The position numbers and the translations under genes are program-made. From an uncultured Bacteroidales bacterium (GTDB lineage Bacteria > Bacteroidota > Bacteroidia > Bacteroidales > Bacteroidaceae): 42,915 nt of DNA. The notes beneath the pieces are model-generated. The model saw nothing but the letters and a program-made list of their open reading frames with translations. It was not told the DNA's origin and made no database searches. Shown here in pieces: positions 15,251 to 24,151 of the stretch. The stretch covers positions 1 through 42,915 of the forward strand of contig CALZJF010000016.1 of assembly GCA_945787885.1 (NCBI GenBank), given 5' to 3'. Every line of letters starts with the position of its first letter. Positions within the stretch are counted from its first letter, which is position 1.

Positions 15251-17866
15251 ATGCACAAAATTCTGCTTTCTCTCATTCTCTCCATCTTCACCCTCCTCTC
15301 CGTGCAGGCTCAGACTGCCTACGGATTCCTGACCGGAACGGGCAACACGGCCCTGGAGGTGGGCATCTACAGCGTCGATGTCAAGGACGGCCAATCGCTT
15401 TCGCCCATCTACGCCGCCATGTTCGGGCTGTGGGGCGGCGCGGGCAATGCCACGGACTACTATTGTCTGCTCAGCACGGACTACGATGGCTACTCCATGG
15501 CAGGCCTGGCGGCATACAACCTGAAGAGCGGAAGCTGGAATTTCCGCTCGACGCAGATCAACTATGGATGCGCCGACATGACCTACGACATCACGAGCCA
15601 GACGATGTACGGACTGCTGTGCAAGCAGGGGGGCTCGAAAGTGCCGACGGAGCTCGGCACCATTGACCTCGACAACGGCCAGTACAGCCGCATCGCCGTG
15701 CTCGACGATAAGATCGTGGCCCTGGCTGCTGATGCCGACGGTCAGCTCTACGGACTTTCTTCTGCCTCCGACCTCTACAAGATGAACAAGCAGAACGGCG
15801 CGCTGACGCTCGTGGGGCATTTGGACATCGCCACGCTGACGGATCAGGTGCAGTCGATGGAGTTCGACCGCGACAACGGCAGGCTCTTCTGGTCTGGAAT
15901 AGACGGCAACTACGATGCCTTCATAGCGCAGATTGACCCCGACGAGGCGCGCATACTGAGCCGCACTGGCGTGGAGGACAACACGCTGCTGGGCGGACTC
16001 TATATTCCCTATACCACGCAGGGCGGCGGAGGCTCCGAGCCGCAAATTCCCGCTGGCCTCACCTCCCTCTCCGCGCAGAACGTGGGGACGGCGGCACGGC
16101 TGACATGGACGGACGAGAACCCTGCCGGGACGCGCTACCGCATCACGCGGCAGCCCGACGGACAGACGTTTGAGGGCATCGCCGAGAAGACTTTCACCGA
16201 TGAGCCTGACGCGCCTGCCTGCTACTACACCTACAGCGTCTGCGCCTACAACGAGCTGGGCAGCAGCAACGCCTTGACCACGACGCCCGTGCTGGCGGGC
16301 GAAGCGCTGAAAGTGCCTTACGCCATGGACTTCACTAACACGTTCGCCGTGGCGCAATGGCTGGCGGTGGATGCCAATGCCGACGGAGTGGTGTGGAAGT
16401 CGAACGCAGGGAATTTCCAGTATTTCGCCTCCTTCTTCAAGCAGGCGGACGATTGGCTGATGTCCGTGCCTTTCCAGATGAAGAAGGGGCAAAGCTATAA
16501 GCTGACGTACACCGTGGATTGCTCTTCTATACTGGGCTCGGCAGAAAACCTCAGCGTGACGCTGGGCAAGACGCCTGACCCTGCCTCCCATCAGCGCACG
16601 CTCGAAGAACTCAAGGGCTTCACGACGGCGGGAGCTACCGTGCGCACCGTGGAATTTACTGCCGACGAGACTGCCGGCATGCACATCGGATTCCACACCA
16701 CATCGCTCCCCGACCAATTCCAGATTCTCATCTCCGACATTCAGCTGACATCGTACGCCTCCGCCGACCTCTCCGTGGCAACGCCCGCAGGCGACTTCCT
16801 CGCCATCGCTGGCAGGAGCTACGATTGCAGTGTGAGGGTGAAGAATGAAGGGGAGACTGCCATGAGCAACTTCAGCCTGCGGCTTCTGGACGATGCCGGC
16901 AACGCTTGTTGCGAAGCGGCGTTCAGCGAAAGCCTTGCAGCAGGCTCCGCGCACGACTTTGAACTCTCCTTCGTGCCGCAGGCGGAGGGCGTGCTGACAC
17001 TGCACGCAGAGATTGCGGCCGAGGGCGACCAGAATGCTGACAACGACTGCTCTGCCCCCTTCACGCTGGAGGTGCGCCCCGCCACGGAGCAGATCGTGCG
17101 CATCGGCACACAGACGGCTTCGCCATTCCTCATTCCCGTGGCGTTTGAAGGCTACTACTACAGCTTCTCGCAGGCCATCTACCGTCCGGAAGAACTGGCA
17201 TCGGGGGCGGCATGGCTGAAGGAGATTGGCTACAGCTACTACAGCAAGGCGGCATCGCCCATTGAGAACGTGCAGCTCAGACTGGCTCTGGCCAACACGC
17301 CTCAGCAGTCGCCGAAGGAGGGATGGCTGGAAGAGGACGGGCTGACAACGGTGTATGACGCCAAGACTACCTTCGGCGTGGGCGGACATGTGCTGCGGCT
17401 GCCGTTCAATGAGCCTTTCCTCTACGACGGCACGAATCTCTGCGTCATGCTCTCGAAACTGCGCGACGCCACCTTTCAGGAGGTACACTTCGATGCTACG
17501 GACTATCCCGGCGAGGTGCGCACGGCGTTTGGATATAACGACAATGGGGCCGTGGTGCTCAATGAAATCAACGGCTCGTCCATGCTCAACGATATTTACC
17601 TCATTGTCGAGCCCTGCGACGCCGACGGCATCCGCCAACTCGAAGCGCAGGGCACGCTCCGCCTGCTGCCCAACGGGCGCAACTGCTATCGCCTCGCAGG
17701 CGAGCGCGTATGCTCCGTCAGGGTGTTCGCCGCCGATGGCCGCTGCGTAGCAGCGCAGACATCGCCCGAGGCGACGCTTGATTTGCAGGCATTCGCCCCC
17801 GGTGTCTATCTGCTGCAGGCTCAGACGGCAGGCGGCGTGCTGACGGCGAAGGTGCAAGTCAGATAA
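15251..17866 (+). CDS. Large secreted protein with fibronectin-like domain and T9SS sorting domain
   Basis: The ATG at 15251 directly opens a signal peptide (HKILLSLILSIFTLLSVQA), giving 871 residues; the longer frame from 15002 uses a TTG and runs through the terminator, so it is rejected. After a beta-rich domain (about 22-255) with Gly/Tyr repeats comes a fibronectin type III-like segment (about 260-345, with RLTWTDENPAGTRYRITR and YTYSVCAYNELGSSN). Then come a jelly-roll-like domain and a CARDB-like domain (about 515-615). The last 60 residues (SVRVFAADGRCVAA ... APGVYLLQAQTAGG ... KVQVR) fit the type A C-terminal sorting domain of the type IX secretion system. It is therefore likely a cell-surface or secreted adhesin-like protein. 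No catalytic motif was identified. Confidence 0.85.
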   Translation: MHKILLSLILSIFTLLSVQAQTAYGFLTGTGNTALEVGIYSVDVKDGQSLSPIYAAMFGLWGGAGNATDYYCLLSTDYDGYSMAGLAAYNLKSGSWNFRSTQINYGCADMTYDITSQTMYGLLCKQGGSKVPTELGTIDLDNGQYSRIAVLDDKIVALAADADGQLYGLSSASDLYKMNKQNGALTLVGHLDIATLTDQVQSMEFDRDNGRLFWSGIDGNYDAFIAQIDPDEARILSRTGVEDNTLLGGLYIPYTTQGGGGSEPQIPAGLTSLSAQNVGTAARLTWTDENPAGTRYRITRQPDGQTFEGIAEKTFTDEPDAPACYYTYSVCAYNELGSSNALTTTPVLAGEALKVPYAMDFTNTFAVAQWLAVDANADGVVWKSNAGNFQYFASFFKQADDWLMSVPFQMKKGQSYKLTYTVDCSSILGSAENLSVTLGKTPDPASHQRTLEELKGFTTAGATVRTVEFTADETAGMHIGFHTTSLPDQFQILISDIQLTSYASADLSVATPAGDFLAIAGRSYDCSVRVKNEGETAMSNFSLRLLDDAGNACCEAAFSESLAAGSAHDFELSFVPQAEGVLTLHAEIAAEGDQNADNDCSAPFTLEVRPATEQIVRIGTQTASPFLIPVAFEGYYYSFSQAIYRPEELASGAAWLKEIGYSYYSKAASPIENVQLRLALANTPQQSPKEGWLEEDGLTTVYDAKTTFGVGGHVLRLPFNEPFLYDGTNLCVMLSKLRDATFQEVHFDATDYPGEVRTAFGYNDNGAVVLNEINGSSMLNDIYLIVEPCDADGIRQLEAQGTLRLLPNGRNCYRLAGERVCSVRVFAADGRCVAAQTSPEATLDLQAFAPGVYLLQAQTAGGVLTAKVQVR

Positions 17867-17913
17867 GCCTCTCTCATTTCGTCTCATCTTTTTCAACCAC
17901 TCCTATATATATA

Positions 17914-18104
17914 TGGTAGGTTCTGTAAATTAGCCTGCTATGTGTTTGCGACTATCGTGCCGTAGGCTTTTGGTTTTCACGAGGGAGCGTAGCGGGCTAC
18001 GTGGCTGAATGAAAGACAAAAACCTACGGTGCGAGAGGCGTGAAGACATCCAAGCAAGACAGAAACACTGCCTTACATTGAAAACTAATTTATAGAACCT
18101 ACCA
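17914..18104 (+). repeat. 191-bp palindromic element B2
   Basis: The ends TGGTAGGTTCTGTAAATTAG and, read inward from the right, TGGTAGGTTCTATAAATTAG are inverted repeats with one difference in 20. The centre CGTAGCGGGCTACG sits in the same orientation as in A1, and the sequence is the reverse complement of B1 with point differences. It ends 23 bases before the mutS start codon, so it may supply part of the mutS leader. Confidence 0.88.
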
Positions 18105-18127
18105 TAATTCTTATCACCTACTTTTCT

Positions 18128-20752
18128 ATGGCAAAGGAAGAACTCACCCCGATGATGAAGCAGTTCTGCGACATGAAAGCTCAGCATCCTGACGCTGTGC
18201 TGCTATTTCGATGCGGTGACTTCTACGAGACTTACAACGAGGATGCCGTGACGGCATCGCGCGTGCTGGGCATCACGCTGACCCGACGCAACCAGAAAGG
18301 GGCGGCCAAGGACATAGAAATGGCGGGATTCCCCTATCACGCCCTTGAGACGTACCTGCCGCGACTCATACGCTCGGGCTATCGTGTAGCCATCTGCGAC
18401 CAGCTGGAAGACCCGAAGCTCACGAAGAAACTCGTGAAACGCGGTATCACGGAGCTCGTGACGCCTGGCGTAGCCTTGGGCGACAATGTGCTCAACAGCC
18501 GCGAGAACAATTTCCTCGCTGCCGTCTGCTTCGGGCAGGCTGCCGTAGGCATTGCTTTCCTCGACATCTCCACGGGAGAATTTCTGGCGGCGGAGGGCGA
18601 TATCAGCACCATCGACAAGCTCCTGACGGGATTTGCCCCGAAGGAGGTGCTCATCAGCAATGGCGACAAGGGCCGCTTCATGCAGCATTTCAGCAGCAAA
18701 GCCTTTATATTCGAGATGGAAGACTGGGCGTTTGCCGAAACCACTGCGCGCGAACGCCTGAAACGCCAGTTTGACGTCAGGAATCTCAAGGGGTTCGGCA
18801 TCAACCATCTGGGCAGCGCCATTGCCGCCGCTGGTGCCGTGCTGGCATACCTTGACATCACGCAGCACACGCAGACTGCCCACATCACTGCCCTCAAGCG
18901 CATAGAGGAGGAGAAATATGTGAGGCTTGACAAATTCACGACGCGGAATCTCGAACTCGTCAGCACGGGGAACAAGGAGGAGGGCACGACGCTGCTGCAA
19001 GTGCTCGACCGCACGCGAACACCGATGGGGGCGCGGCAGCTGCACAACTGGATTCTCTTCCCGCTGAGGAGTGCGGCGGAGATAAACCAGCGGCTTGACT
19101 GCGTGGAACACTTCTTCCGCCATCCCGAATTTCGGGAGCTCTGCGAGATGGAACTGGGGAAGGTGGGCGACATGGAGCGCGTGGTGTCGAAGGTGGCTAC
19201 GGGCCGCATCACTCCGCGTGAGATGGAGCAGCTGCGCACGGCTCTGGAGACCGTCGTCGTGCTGAAGAATGCCTGCTGCACGGCTGAGCAGGGGAGCATC
19301 CGGCTTATCGGAGAGCAGCTGGACAACTGCACGACGCTGCGGGGGCGCATAGAACGCGAACTCCTGCCCAATCCGCCGATGGCGGTGGCAAAGGGCGGCG
19401 TCATAGCGGCAGGCGTGAATGCCGAGCTCGACGAATACCGCGAGATTCAACGCTCAGGCAAGGACTATCTGCTCCACATACAGCAGCGCGAAGTGGAACG
19501 CACGGGCATAGCGAGCCTGAAGATTGGATACAACAGTGTCTTTGGCTATTACATGGAGGTGCGCAACACTTACCGCGACGCTGTGCCGAAGGAGTGGATT
19601 CGCAAGCAGACGCTCGTCAGCGCCGAACGCTACATCACGCAGGAACTAAAGGAGTATGAGGAGAAAATCATGAGCGCGGAGGAGAAAATCCTGATGCTGG
19701 AGTCGCGCCTCTTTGCCAGTCTGGTGGATGCCGCAGGCGAGTGTATGCGGCAGTTGCAGCAAAACGCCCGCCTGCTTGCTGACCTTGACTGCTACTTCGC
19801 CCTTTCTGCGACGGCTCGCGAGGGAAAATACGTGCGCCCCATCGTGGACGACTCTGACGTCATCGACATCCGCGCCGGACGCCATCCCGTCATCGAAACA
19901 ATGCTGCCCCCGGGGGAAAGCTACGTGCCGAACGATGTGCGATTGGACACCAAGCAGCAGCAAATCATCATCGTCACGGGCCCGAACATGGCGGGAAAAT
20001 CGGCACTGCTACGCCAGACGGCGCTCATCGCCCTTATGGCGCAGATGGGAAGCTTTGTGCCTGCCGAGGCGGCGCATATAGGCATGGTCGATAAAATCTT
20101 CACCCGCGTGGGGGCGAGCGATAACATTTCCATCGGCGAATCTACGTTCATGGTGGAAATGACTGAGGCGGCGAACATCATGAATAACATCACGGAACGC
20201 TCGCTCGTGCTTTTCGATGAATTGGGACGCGGCACCTCCACCTACGACGGCATCTCCATAGCTTGGAGCATTGTAGAACATCTGCACGAGAACCCGAGGG
20301 CGCACGCCCGAACACTCTTCGCCACTCATTACCACGAGCTCAACGAGATGGAACGCCTCTACGCGCGCATCAGGAACTATAACGTCTCCGTGCTGGAGAA
20401 GGATGGGCGCGTGGTGTTTCTGCGCAAACTCATGCCGGGAGGTTCTGAACATTCGTTTGGCATCCATGTGGCGCGGCTGGCGGGCATGCCTCTCTCCATC
20501 GTCAGGCGTGCGGAAGAGGTGCTGCAACAGCTGGAGGCGAACAAGCAGGCAGAGGTGAAGCGGGCGGACACAGAGTCAGCGGGGAAATACAGTGGGGCGA
20601 CTGGCACGCAAATGTCATTCTTCCAGCTCGATGACCCTGTGCTTTCGCAGATTCGCGATGAGATTCTCGGTCTCGACCTCAACAACCTCACGCCGATAGA
20701 ATGCCTGAACAAACTGTCGGAGATACGGAAAATCCTGACGGGAAGGCAGTAA
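18128..20752 (+). CDS. mutS: DNA mismatch repair ATPase MutS
   Basis: Full-length MutS of 874 residues. The mismatch-reading FYE motif is at 32-34 (CGDFYETY). The C-terminal ATPase has Walker A GPNMAGKS (about 618-625; the Ala for Gly is common in this phylum), the signature region SIGESTF, Walker B DELGRGTS (about 697-704) and [10 protein letters not shown]-terminal extension carries the helix-turn-helix dimer region. MutS binds mispairs and recruits MutL. Strand-specificity partners are not encoded nearby. The gene stands between a palindromic repeat and the cytochrome assembly genes, with a 72-base gap downstream. Confidence 0.98.
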   Translation: MAKEELTPMMKQFCDMKAQHPDAVLLFRCGDFYETYNEDAVTASRVLGITLTRRNQKGAAKDIEMAGFPYHALETYLPRLIRSGYRVAICDQLEDPKLTKKLVKRGITELVTPGVALGDNVLNSRENNFLAAVCFGQAAVGIAFLDISTGEFLAAEGDISTIDKLLTGFAPKEVLISNGDKGRFMQHFSSKAFIFEMEDWAFAETTARERLKRQFDVRNLKGFGINHLGSAIAAAGAVLAYLDITQHTQTAHITALKRIEEEKYVRLDKFTTRNLELVSTGNKEEGTTLLQVLDRTRTPMGARQLHNWILFPLRSAAEINQRLDCVEHFFRHPEFRELCEMELGKVGDMERVVSKVATGRITPREMEQLRTALETVVVLKNACCTAEQGSIRLIGEQLDNCTTLRGRIERELLPNPPMAVAKGGVIAAGVNAELDEYREIQRSGKDYLLHIQQREVERTGIASLKIGYNSVFGYYMEVRNTYRDAVPKEWIRKQTLVSAERYITQELKEYEEKIMSAEEKILMLESRLFASLVDAAGECMRQLQQNARLLADLDCYFALSATAREGKYVRPIVDDSDVIDIRAGRHPVIETMLPPGESYVPNDVRLDTKQQQIIIVTGPNMAGKSALLRQTALIALMAQMGSFVPAEAAHIGMVDKIFTRVGASDNISIGESTFMVEMTEAANIMNNITERSLVLFDELGRGTSTYDGISIAWSIVEHLHENPRAHARTLFATHYHELNEMERLYARIRNYNVSVLEKDGRVVFLRKLMPGGSEHSFGIHVARLAGMPLSIVRRAEEVLQQLEANKQAEVKRADTESAGKYSGATGTQMSFFQLDDPVLSQIRDEILGLDLNNLTPIECLNKLSEIRKILTGRQ

Positions 20753-20824
20753 AAGCCCGCTGCGCCTCTCGCCGTGCGGCAGTTCCATGTAATATTAACA
20801 AGCGGGTTAAACGCAAGAATAAAA

Positions 20825-21637
20825 ATGTCATCACTTTTCTCCTTCCCCCTCAATATGGGTCTCCTCGTCGCCTGTCTCCTGCTGCTGTGGGTGATAGAAA
20901 GCGAGGGCGGCGAGAGGCGCATCGTGCGCTGGCTGCGGAGTCTCACAGCTTCCTGCTGGCTGCTGGGCATTCTGGTGGCCTGGTGCGTGGTGGGCGGACT
21001 TGTGCCGCCGCAATGGGCGACAGGCGGAAATGTGTGGGAGAAACTGGGATTTCAGTTTTTTCCCGCCACATGGGGCTTCAATCTGCTGCTCTTCCTCCTG
21101 CTTTCCCATCTGGCACTCGTGGTCATCCACCGCATCCGGAAACGGCAACTCCGCCACGATGCCCCCTTTCTGCTTGTACATCTCGGCCTGCTGACAGCAC
21201 TGACGGGCGGACTCGTGGGGACAACCGACCGTGTGGAAGGGCGCGCCATCGTCAGCCGTGAGGCGGAATGCCGCACCATGTTCCTGCGCGATGGGAGCGT
21301 GGTGCCGTTGGGATTCGGCATGCACCTGACGGATTTCAGCATTGAACGCAACGAAAAGGATGGCAGCATAGTGCAATATACGGCGGGCATAGACATCGAC
21401 AGCACGGAGCACGCCACTCTCGCCGTCAATCACCCCTACGCCACGGGCTGGGCAGAAGACCTCTACCTCAACAGCTATGACGTTCGCCACGGTGCGACAG
21501 GCGAAGAGGTGGAATACGCCATCGTCCAAATCGTGCGCGAGCCGTGGAAATACGCCTTGCTCGCAGGTATTCTCCAGCTTGCCATCGGCATTGTCTGGCT
21601 CGTGCTCAAAGGCCGCACTCCTTATATATATAAATAG
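20825..21637 (+). CDS. ResB/CcsB-like cytochrome c biogenesis protein
   Basis: A 270-residue membrane protein; the ATG at 20825 is preferred over a GTG at 20774. Three hydrophobic helices lie in the first 135 residues (MGLLVACLLLLWVI, LLGILVAWCVVGGL, LLLFLLLSHLALVVI), followed by another hydrophobic stretch (LLVHLGLLTALTGGLVG). A periplasmic loop includes AVNHPYATGWAEDLYLNSYDV. A final helix follows VREPWKYALLAGILQLAIGIVW. The loop and the last helix fit the ResB family, which keeps haem and apocytochrome reduced in system II. It pairs with the CcsA gene downstream and probably serves the tri-haem peroxidase. The last ORF codons run into a TA-rich tract. Confidence 0.82.
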   Translation: MSSLFSFPLNMGLLVACLLLLWVIESEGGERRIVRWLRSLTASCWLLGILVAWCVVGGLVPPQWATGGNVWEKLGFQFFPATWGFNLLLFLLLSHLALVVIHRIRKRQLRHDAPFLLVHLGLLTALTGGLVGTTDRVEGRAIVSREAECRTMFLRDGSVVPLGFGMHLTDFSIERNEKDGSIVQYTAGIDIDSTEHATLAVNHPYATGWAEDLYLNSYDVRHGATGEEVEYAIVQIVREPWKYALLAGILQLAIGIVWLVLKGRTPYIYK

Positions 21638-21665
21638 GTAGCCGGCATATAGGCAGGCAGCATTC

Positions 21666-21791
21666 TCCCTGAGGTTTTCACCGCAACCTCTGAGGTTTTC
21701 ACCACAACCTCTGAAGTTTCCGCCACAACCTCTGAAGTTTCCGCCAAAACCTCTGAAGTTTTCACCGCAACCTCTGAAGTTTCCGCCGGCA
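21666..21791 (+). repeat. 21-bp minisatellite, six tandem units
   Basis: Six contiguous units of 21 bases, of the form CCTCTGAAGTTTCCGCCACAA, begin at 21666, 21687, 21708, 21729, 21750 and 21771. Differences between units are few (GAG/GAA, TTC/TCC, ACC/GCC). They lie between resB-like and ccsA genes. The ResB frame, after two TAG codons, stays open across all units, giving a seven-residue repeat of the type TSEV(F/S)(T/A)x, and closes in the TGA that overlaps the ccsA ATG. Confidence 0.93.
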
Positions 21792-21816
21792 GCTCCCCAT
21801 TATTTCCCTTTCGCCC

Positions 21817-22605
21817 ATGATTTCCTGGAACGTCTTCCCTTGGTTTTCCCTCACCGCCATCTTGCTATGGCTCATCGGAGCGGCATTTTCCGCCCTCGCC
21901 CCATCGCGCCACGCCCGCTCACCGCTCACCGCACAAGCCCTGACTGCGGCAGGCATAGCCGTGTATGCGGCGTTCATCGGCGGACTATGGCTCTCGCTGG
22001 GCCGTCCGCCACTGCGCACGATGGGAGAGACGCGACTCTGGTACAGCCTCTTCCTCATCTTTTCAGGATGGATGGTCTATCGGCAATGGCGCTATCGCTG
22101 GATTTTGCCCGTCTCGCTCGTTGTTGCCTCGGTGTTCATCTTCATCAACATCTTCCGCCCTGAGATTCACGACCATTCGCTAATGCCCGCCCTGCAGAGC
22201 CTATGGTTCGTCCCGCACGTGACGGTCTATATCTTCTCCTACAGCATATTCGGCATGGCAGCCCTGATGGCAGTGGCAGGACTATGTCAGAGGAGCGGGA
22301 AATATCTTCCCTCGACCGACCGCCTCGCAGGCATCGGCCTCCTCTTTCTCACCCTCGGTATGCTCTCGGGCTGCATATGGGCGAAGCAGGCTTGGGGAAG
22401 TTTTTGGAATTGGGACCCGAAGGAGACGTGGGCAGCCGCTACATGGTGCGCCGCACTCGTATATATCCATCTGCGCCTGAAGCGCGATGCGGGGCTTCGG
22501 GCTCCCTACATCTGGCTCATCATCACGTTTGCACTCCTGCAAATGTGCTGGTACGGCGTCAATCTCCTGCCTGCTGCACAGGGCAGTATGCACACTTACA
22601 GCTGA
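21817..22605 (+). CDS. ccsA: Cytochrome c assembly protein CcsA (haem handling, system II)
   Basis: A 262-residue polytopic membrane protein with about eight hydrophobic segments. The haem-binding WWD-type motif is WGSFWNWDPKETW (about 193-205), flanked by a conserved histidine region (HVTVYIFSYSIFG, about 132-144) and a C-terminal LLPAAQGSMHTYS tail (histidine near 259). These are hallmarks of CcsA/ResC, which together with ResB exports haem and attaches it to CxxCH motifs. The ATG overlaps the TGA that closes the minisatellite frame. The tri-haem peroxidase gene follows 57 bases later, so the peroxidase is a likely client. Confidence 0.9.
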   Translation: MISWNVFPWFSLTAILLWLIGAAFSALAPSRHARSPLTAQALTAAGIAVYAAFIGGLWLSLGRPPLRTMGETRLWYSLFLIFSGWMVYRQWRYRWILPVSLVVASVFIFINIFRPEIHDHSLMPALQSLWFVPHVTVYIFSYSIFGMAALMAVAGLCQRSGKYLPSTDRLAGIGLLFLTLGMLSGCIWAKQAWGSFWNWDPKETWAAATWCAALVYIHLRLKRDAGLRAPYIWLIITFALLQMCWYGVNLLPAAQGSMHTYS

Positions 22606-22662
22606 AAATCTCTGACGAAACCAACTTTTTCACCCATCAACATACCCAAAAGATTGCAGACT

Positions 22663-24057
22663 ATGAAGAAATCAAGCACGATTCTCCTGTCCGGGGCCAT
22701 TGTTCTGGCAGGAGCAGCCATCACCTATCGCATGGTGAATCAGGCTCCCGATGCTTCTCTGCCCGCCAATCAGGCCGTGGCACAGATTCTTGACGATGGC
22801 GGCTGCGTGTTCTGCCACACCGCCAATCCGCAATTACCCTTCTATGCCGACTATCCCGTGGCAAAAATCCTCATCAAGAAAGATGTCGAGGAGGGCTACA
22901 AGGCTTTTGACATCGAGCCGCTGCTGAAGGCTTTGGCAGACGGCACTGCCCCCAACGAGGTAGATTTGGCAAAAGTGGAGAAATGCGTCATGGACGGCAC
23001 CATGCCGCTCATGCAGTATTACCTTGCCCACTGGGGCTCATCGCTTACGAGCGAGAAGCAGGCCATACTGCTCAGCTGGGTGGCAGCAGAGCGCAGCAAC
23101 TTCTTCCCCAATCCCCTCGCTGCCGACCAGTTCAAGAACGAACCCGTGCGCCCCATTCCTGACTCCGTCAGCGTAGATGCCCGAAAGGTGGCTCTTGGCG
23201 AAGCCCTCTATCACGACACGCGTCTGTCGGGCGATGGCACTATCTCCTGCGCCACGTGCCACGGCATCGAGACGGCTGGCGTTGACAACAAGCAGTATTC
23301 CGAGGGCATCGGCGGACAGAAGGGTGGCATCAACGCACCGACGTCCTATAATGCCGTCTTCAATTTCGTACAGTTCTGGGACGGCCGTGCCGAGACGCTC
23401 GCTGCCCAGGCTGGAGGCCCTCCCCTCAATCCCGTAGAGATGGGTTCGGCTTCCTTCGACGAAATTGCCGCACGCCTCTCGGCCGACGCTGCCTTCAAGA
23501 AGGCGTTCTGCGAGGTTTATCCCGAGGGCCTGAACGAAGCCACCATCACCGATGCCATCGCTGAATACGAAAAGACCCTCCTCACTCCCAATTCTCCCTT
23601 CGACCGCTATCTGAAGGGCGAGGACGAAGCCATGACGGCTGAGCAAAAGGAAGGCTATGCCCTCTTCAAGGACTACAAATGCGCCACGTGCCACGCGGGC
23701 GTGAACATGGGCGGCCTCTCCTACGAACTCATGGGACAGCGCGCAGACTACTTCAAGGACCGCGAAGTGAACGTGAAGTCGGGGCTGACGGATGCCGACA
23801 ACGGCCGTTGGGCGCAGACGAACGTAGAGCGCGACCGCTATCGCTTCAAGACTCCGACACTGCGCAACGTGGCCCTCACCTGGCCGTACTATCACGATGG
23901 AAGCGTGCAGACGCTCGACGAGGCAGTCAGCATGATGGCGCGCTACCAGACGGGACGCGAGATGAAGGCGGAAGAAGTGACGAAGGTGGTCAGCTTCCTC
24001 GAAGCTCTCACCGGAGAATATAAGGGCAAACCCCTGACCAACACGAACGCGAAGTAA
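22663..24057 (+). CDS. Tri-haem cytochrome c peroxidase with N-terminal haem-binding domain
   Basis: A 464-residue exported protein; the ATG at 22663 opens an N-terminal hydrophobic anchor (about 5-22). Three CxxCH haem sites are visible: CVFCH (48-52) in an extra N-terminal domain of the haem_bd type (ending near TSEKQAILLSWV), then CATCH at 196-200 and CATCH at 340-344 in the two halves of the CCP/MauG peroxidase fold. The layout and length resemble the tri-haem peroxidase YhjA of E. coli, which takes electrons from quinol, so it probably detoxifies peroxide or uses it as electron acceptor at the inner membrane. Quinol use here is inference. It lies directly behind the cytochrome assembly genes and is followed by a strong terminator. 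Confidence 0.92.
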   Translation: MKKSSTILLSGAIVLAGAAITYRMVNQAPDASLPANQAVAQILDDGGCVFCHTANPQLPFYADYPVAKILIKKDVEEGYKAFDIEPLLKALADGTAPNEVDLAKVEKCVMDGTMPLMQYYLAHWGSSLTSEKQAILLSWVAAERSNFFPNPLAADQFKNEPVRPIPDSVSVDARKVALGEALYHDTRLSGDGTISCATCHGIETAGVDNKQYSEGIGGQKGGINAPTSYNAVFNFVQFWDGRAETLAAQAGGPPLNPVEMGSASFDEIAARLSADAAFKKAFCEVYPEGLNEATITDAIAEYEKTLLTPNSPFDRYLKGEDEAMTAEQKEGYALFKDYKCATCHAGVNMGGLSYELMGQRADYFKDREVNVKSGLTDADNGRWAQTNVERDRYRFKTPTLRNVALTWPYYHDGSVQTLDEAVSMMARYQTGREMKAEEVTKVVSFLEALTGEYKGKPLTNTNAK

Positions 24058-24082
24058 ACTTCTCCCTGCTTCCGCAACGAAA

Positions 24083-24128
24083 AATCCGATGACACCGGCA
24101 GCTTCCGGTGTCATCGGATTTGTTTTTT
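24083..24128 (+). terminator. Rho-independent terminator after the peroxidase gene
   Basis: AATCCGATGACACCGG (24083-24098) pairs perfectly with CCGGTGTCATCGGATT (24105-24120), followed by TGTTTTTT. The A-run on the other side (GAAAAATCC) may let it also serve the convergent flippase gene that ends at 24152. Confidence 0.94.
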
Positions 24129-24151
24129 GAGGACGCTGACGCTCGCGCCAC

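Noticed and set aside
15215-17896. 893-codon open frame antisense to the secreted protein gene
   Set aside because: It has no recognisable domain. It mirrors GC-biased codons of the + strand gene, which has a signal peptide and sorting domain.
21666-21791. CRISPR-like array
   Set aside because: The six 21-base units are contiguous with no unique spacers, so this is a minisatellite.
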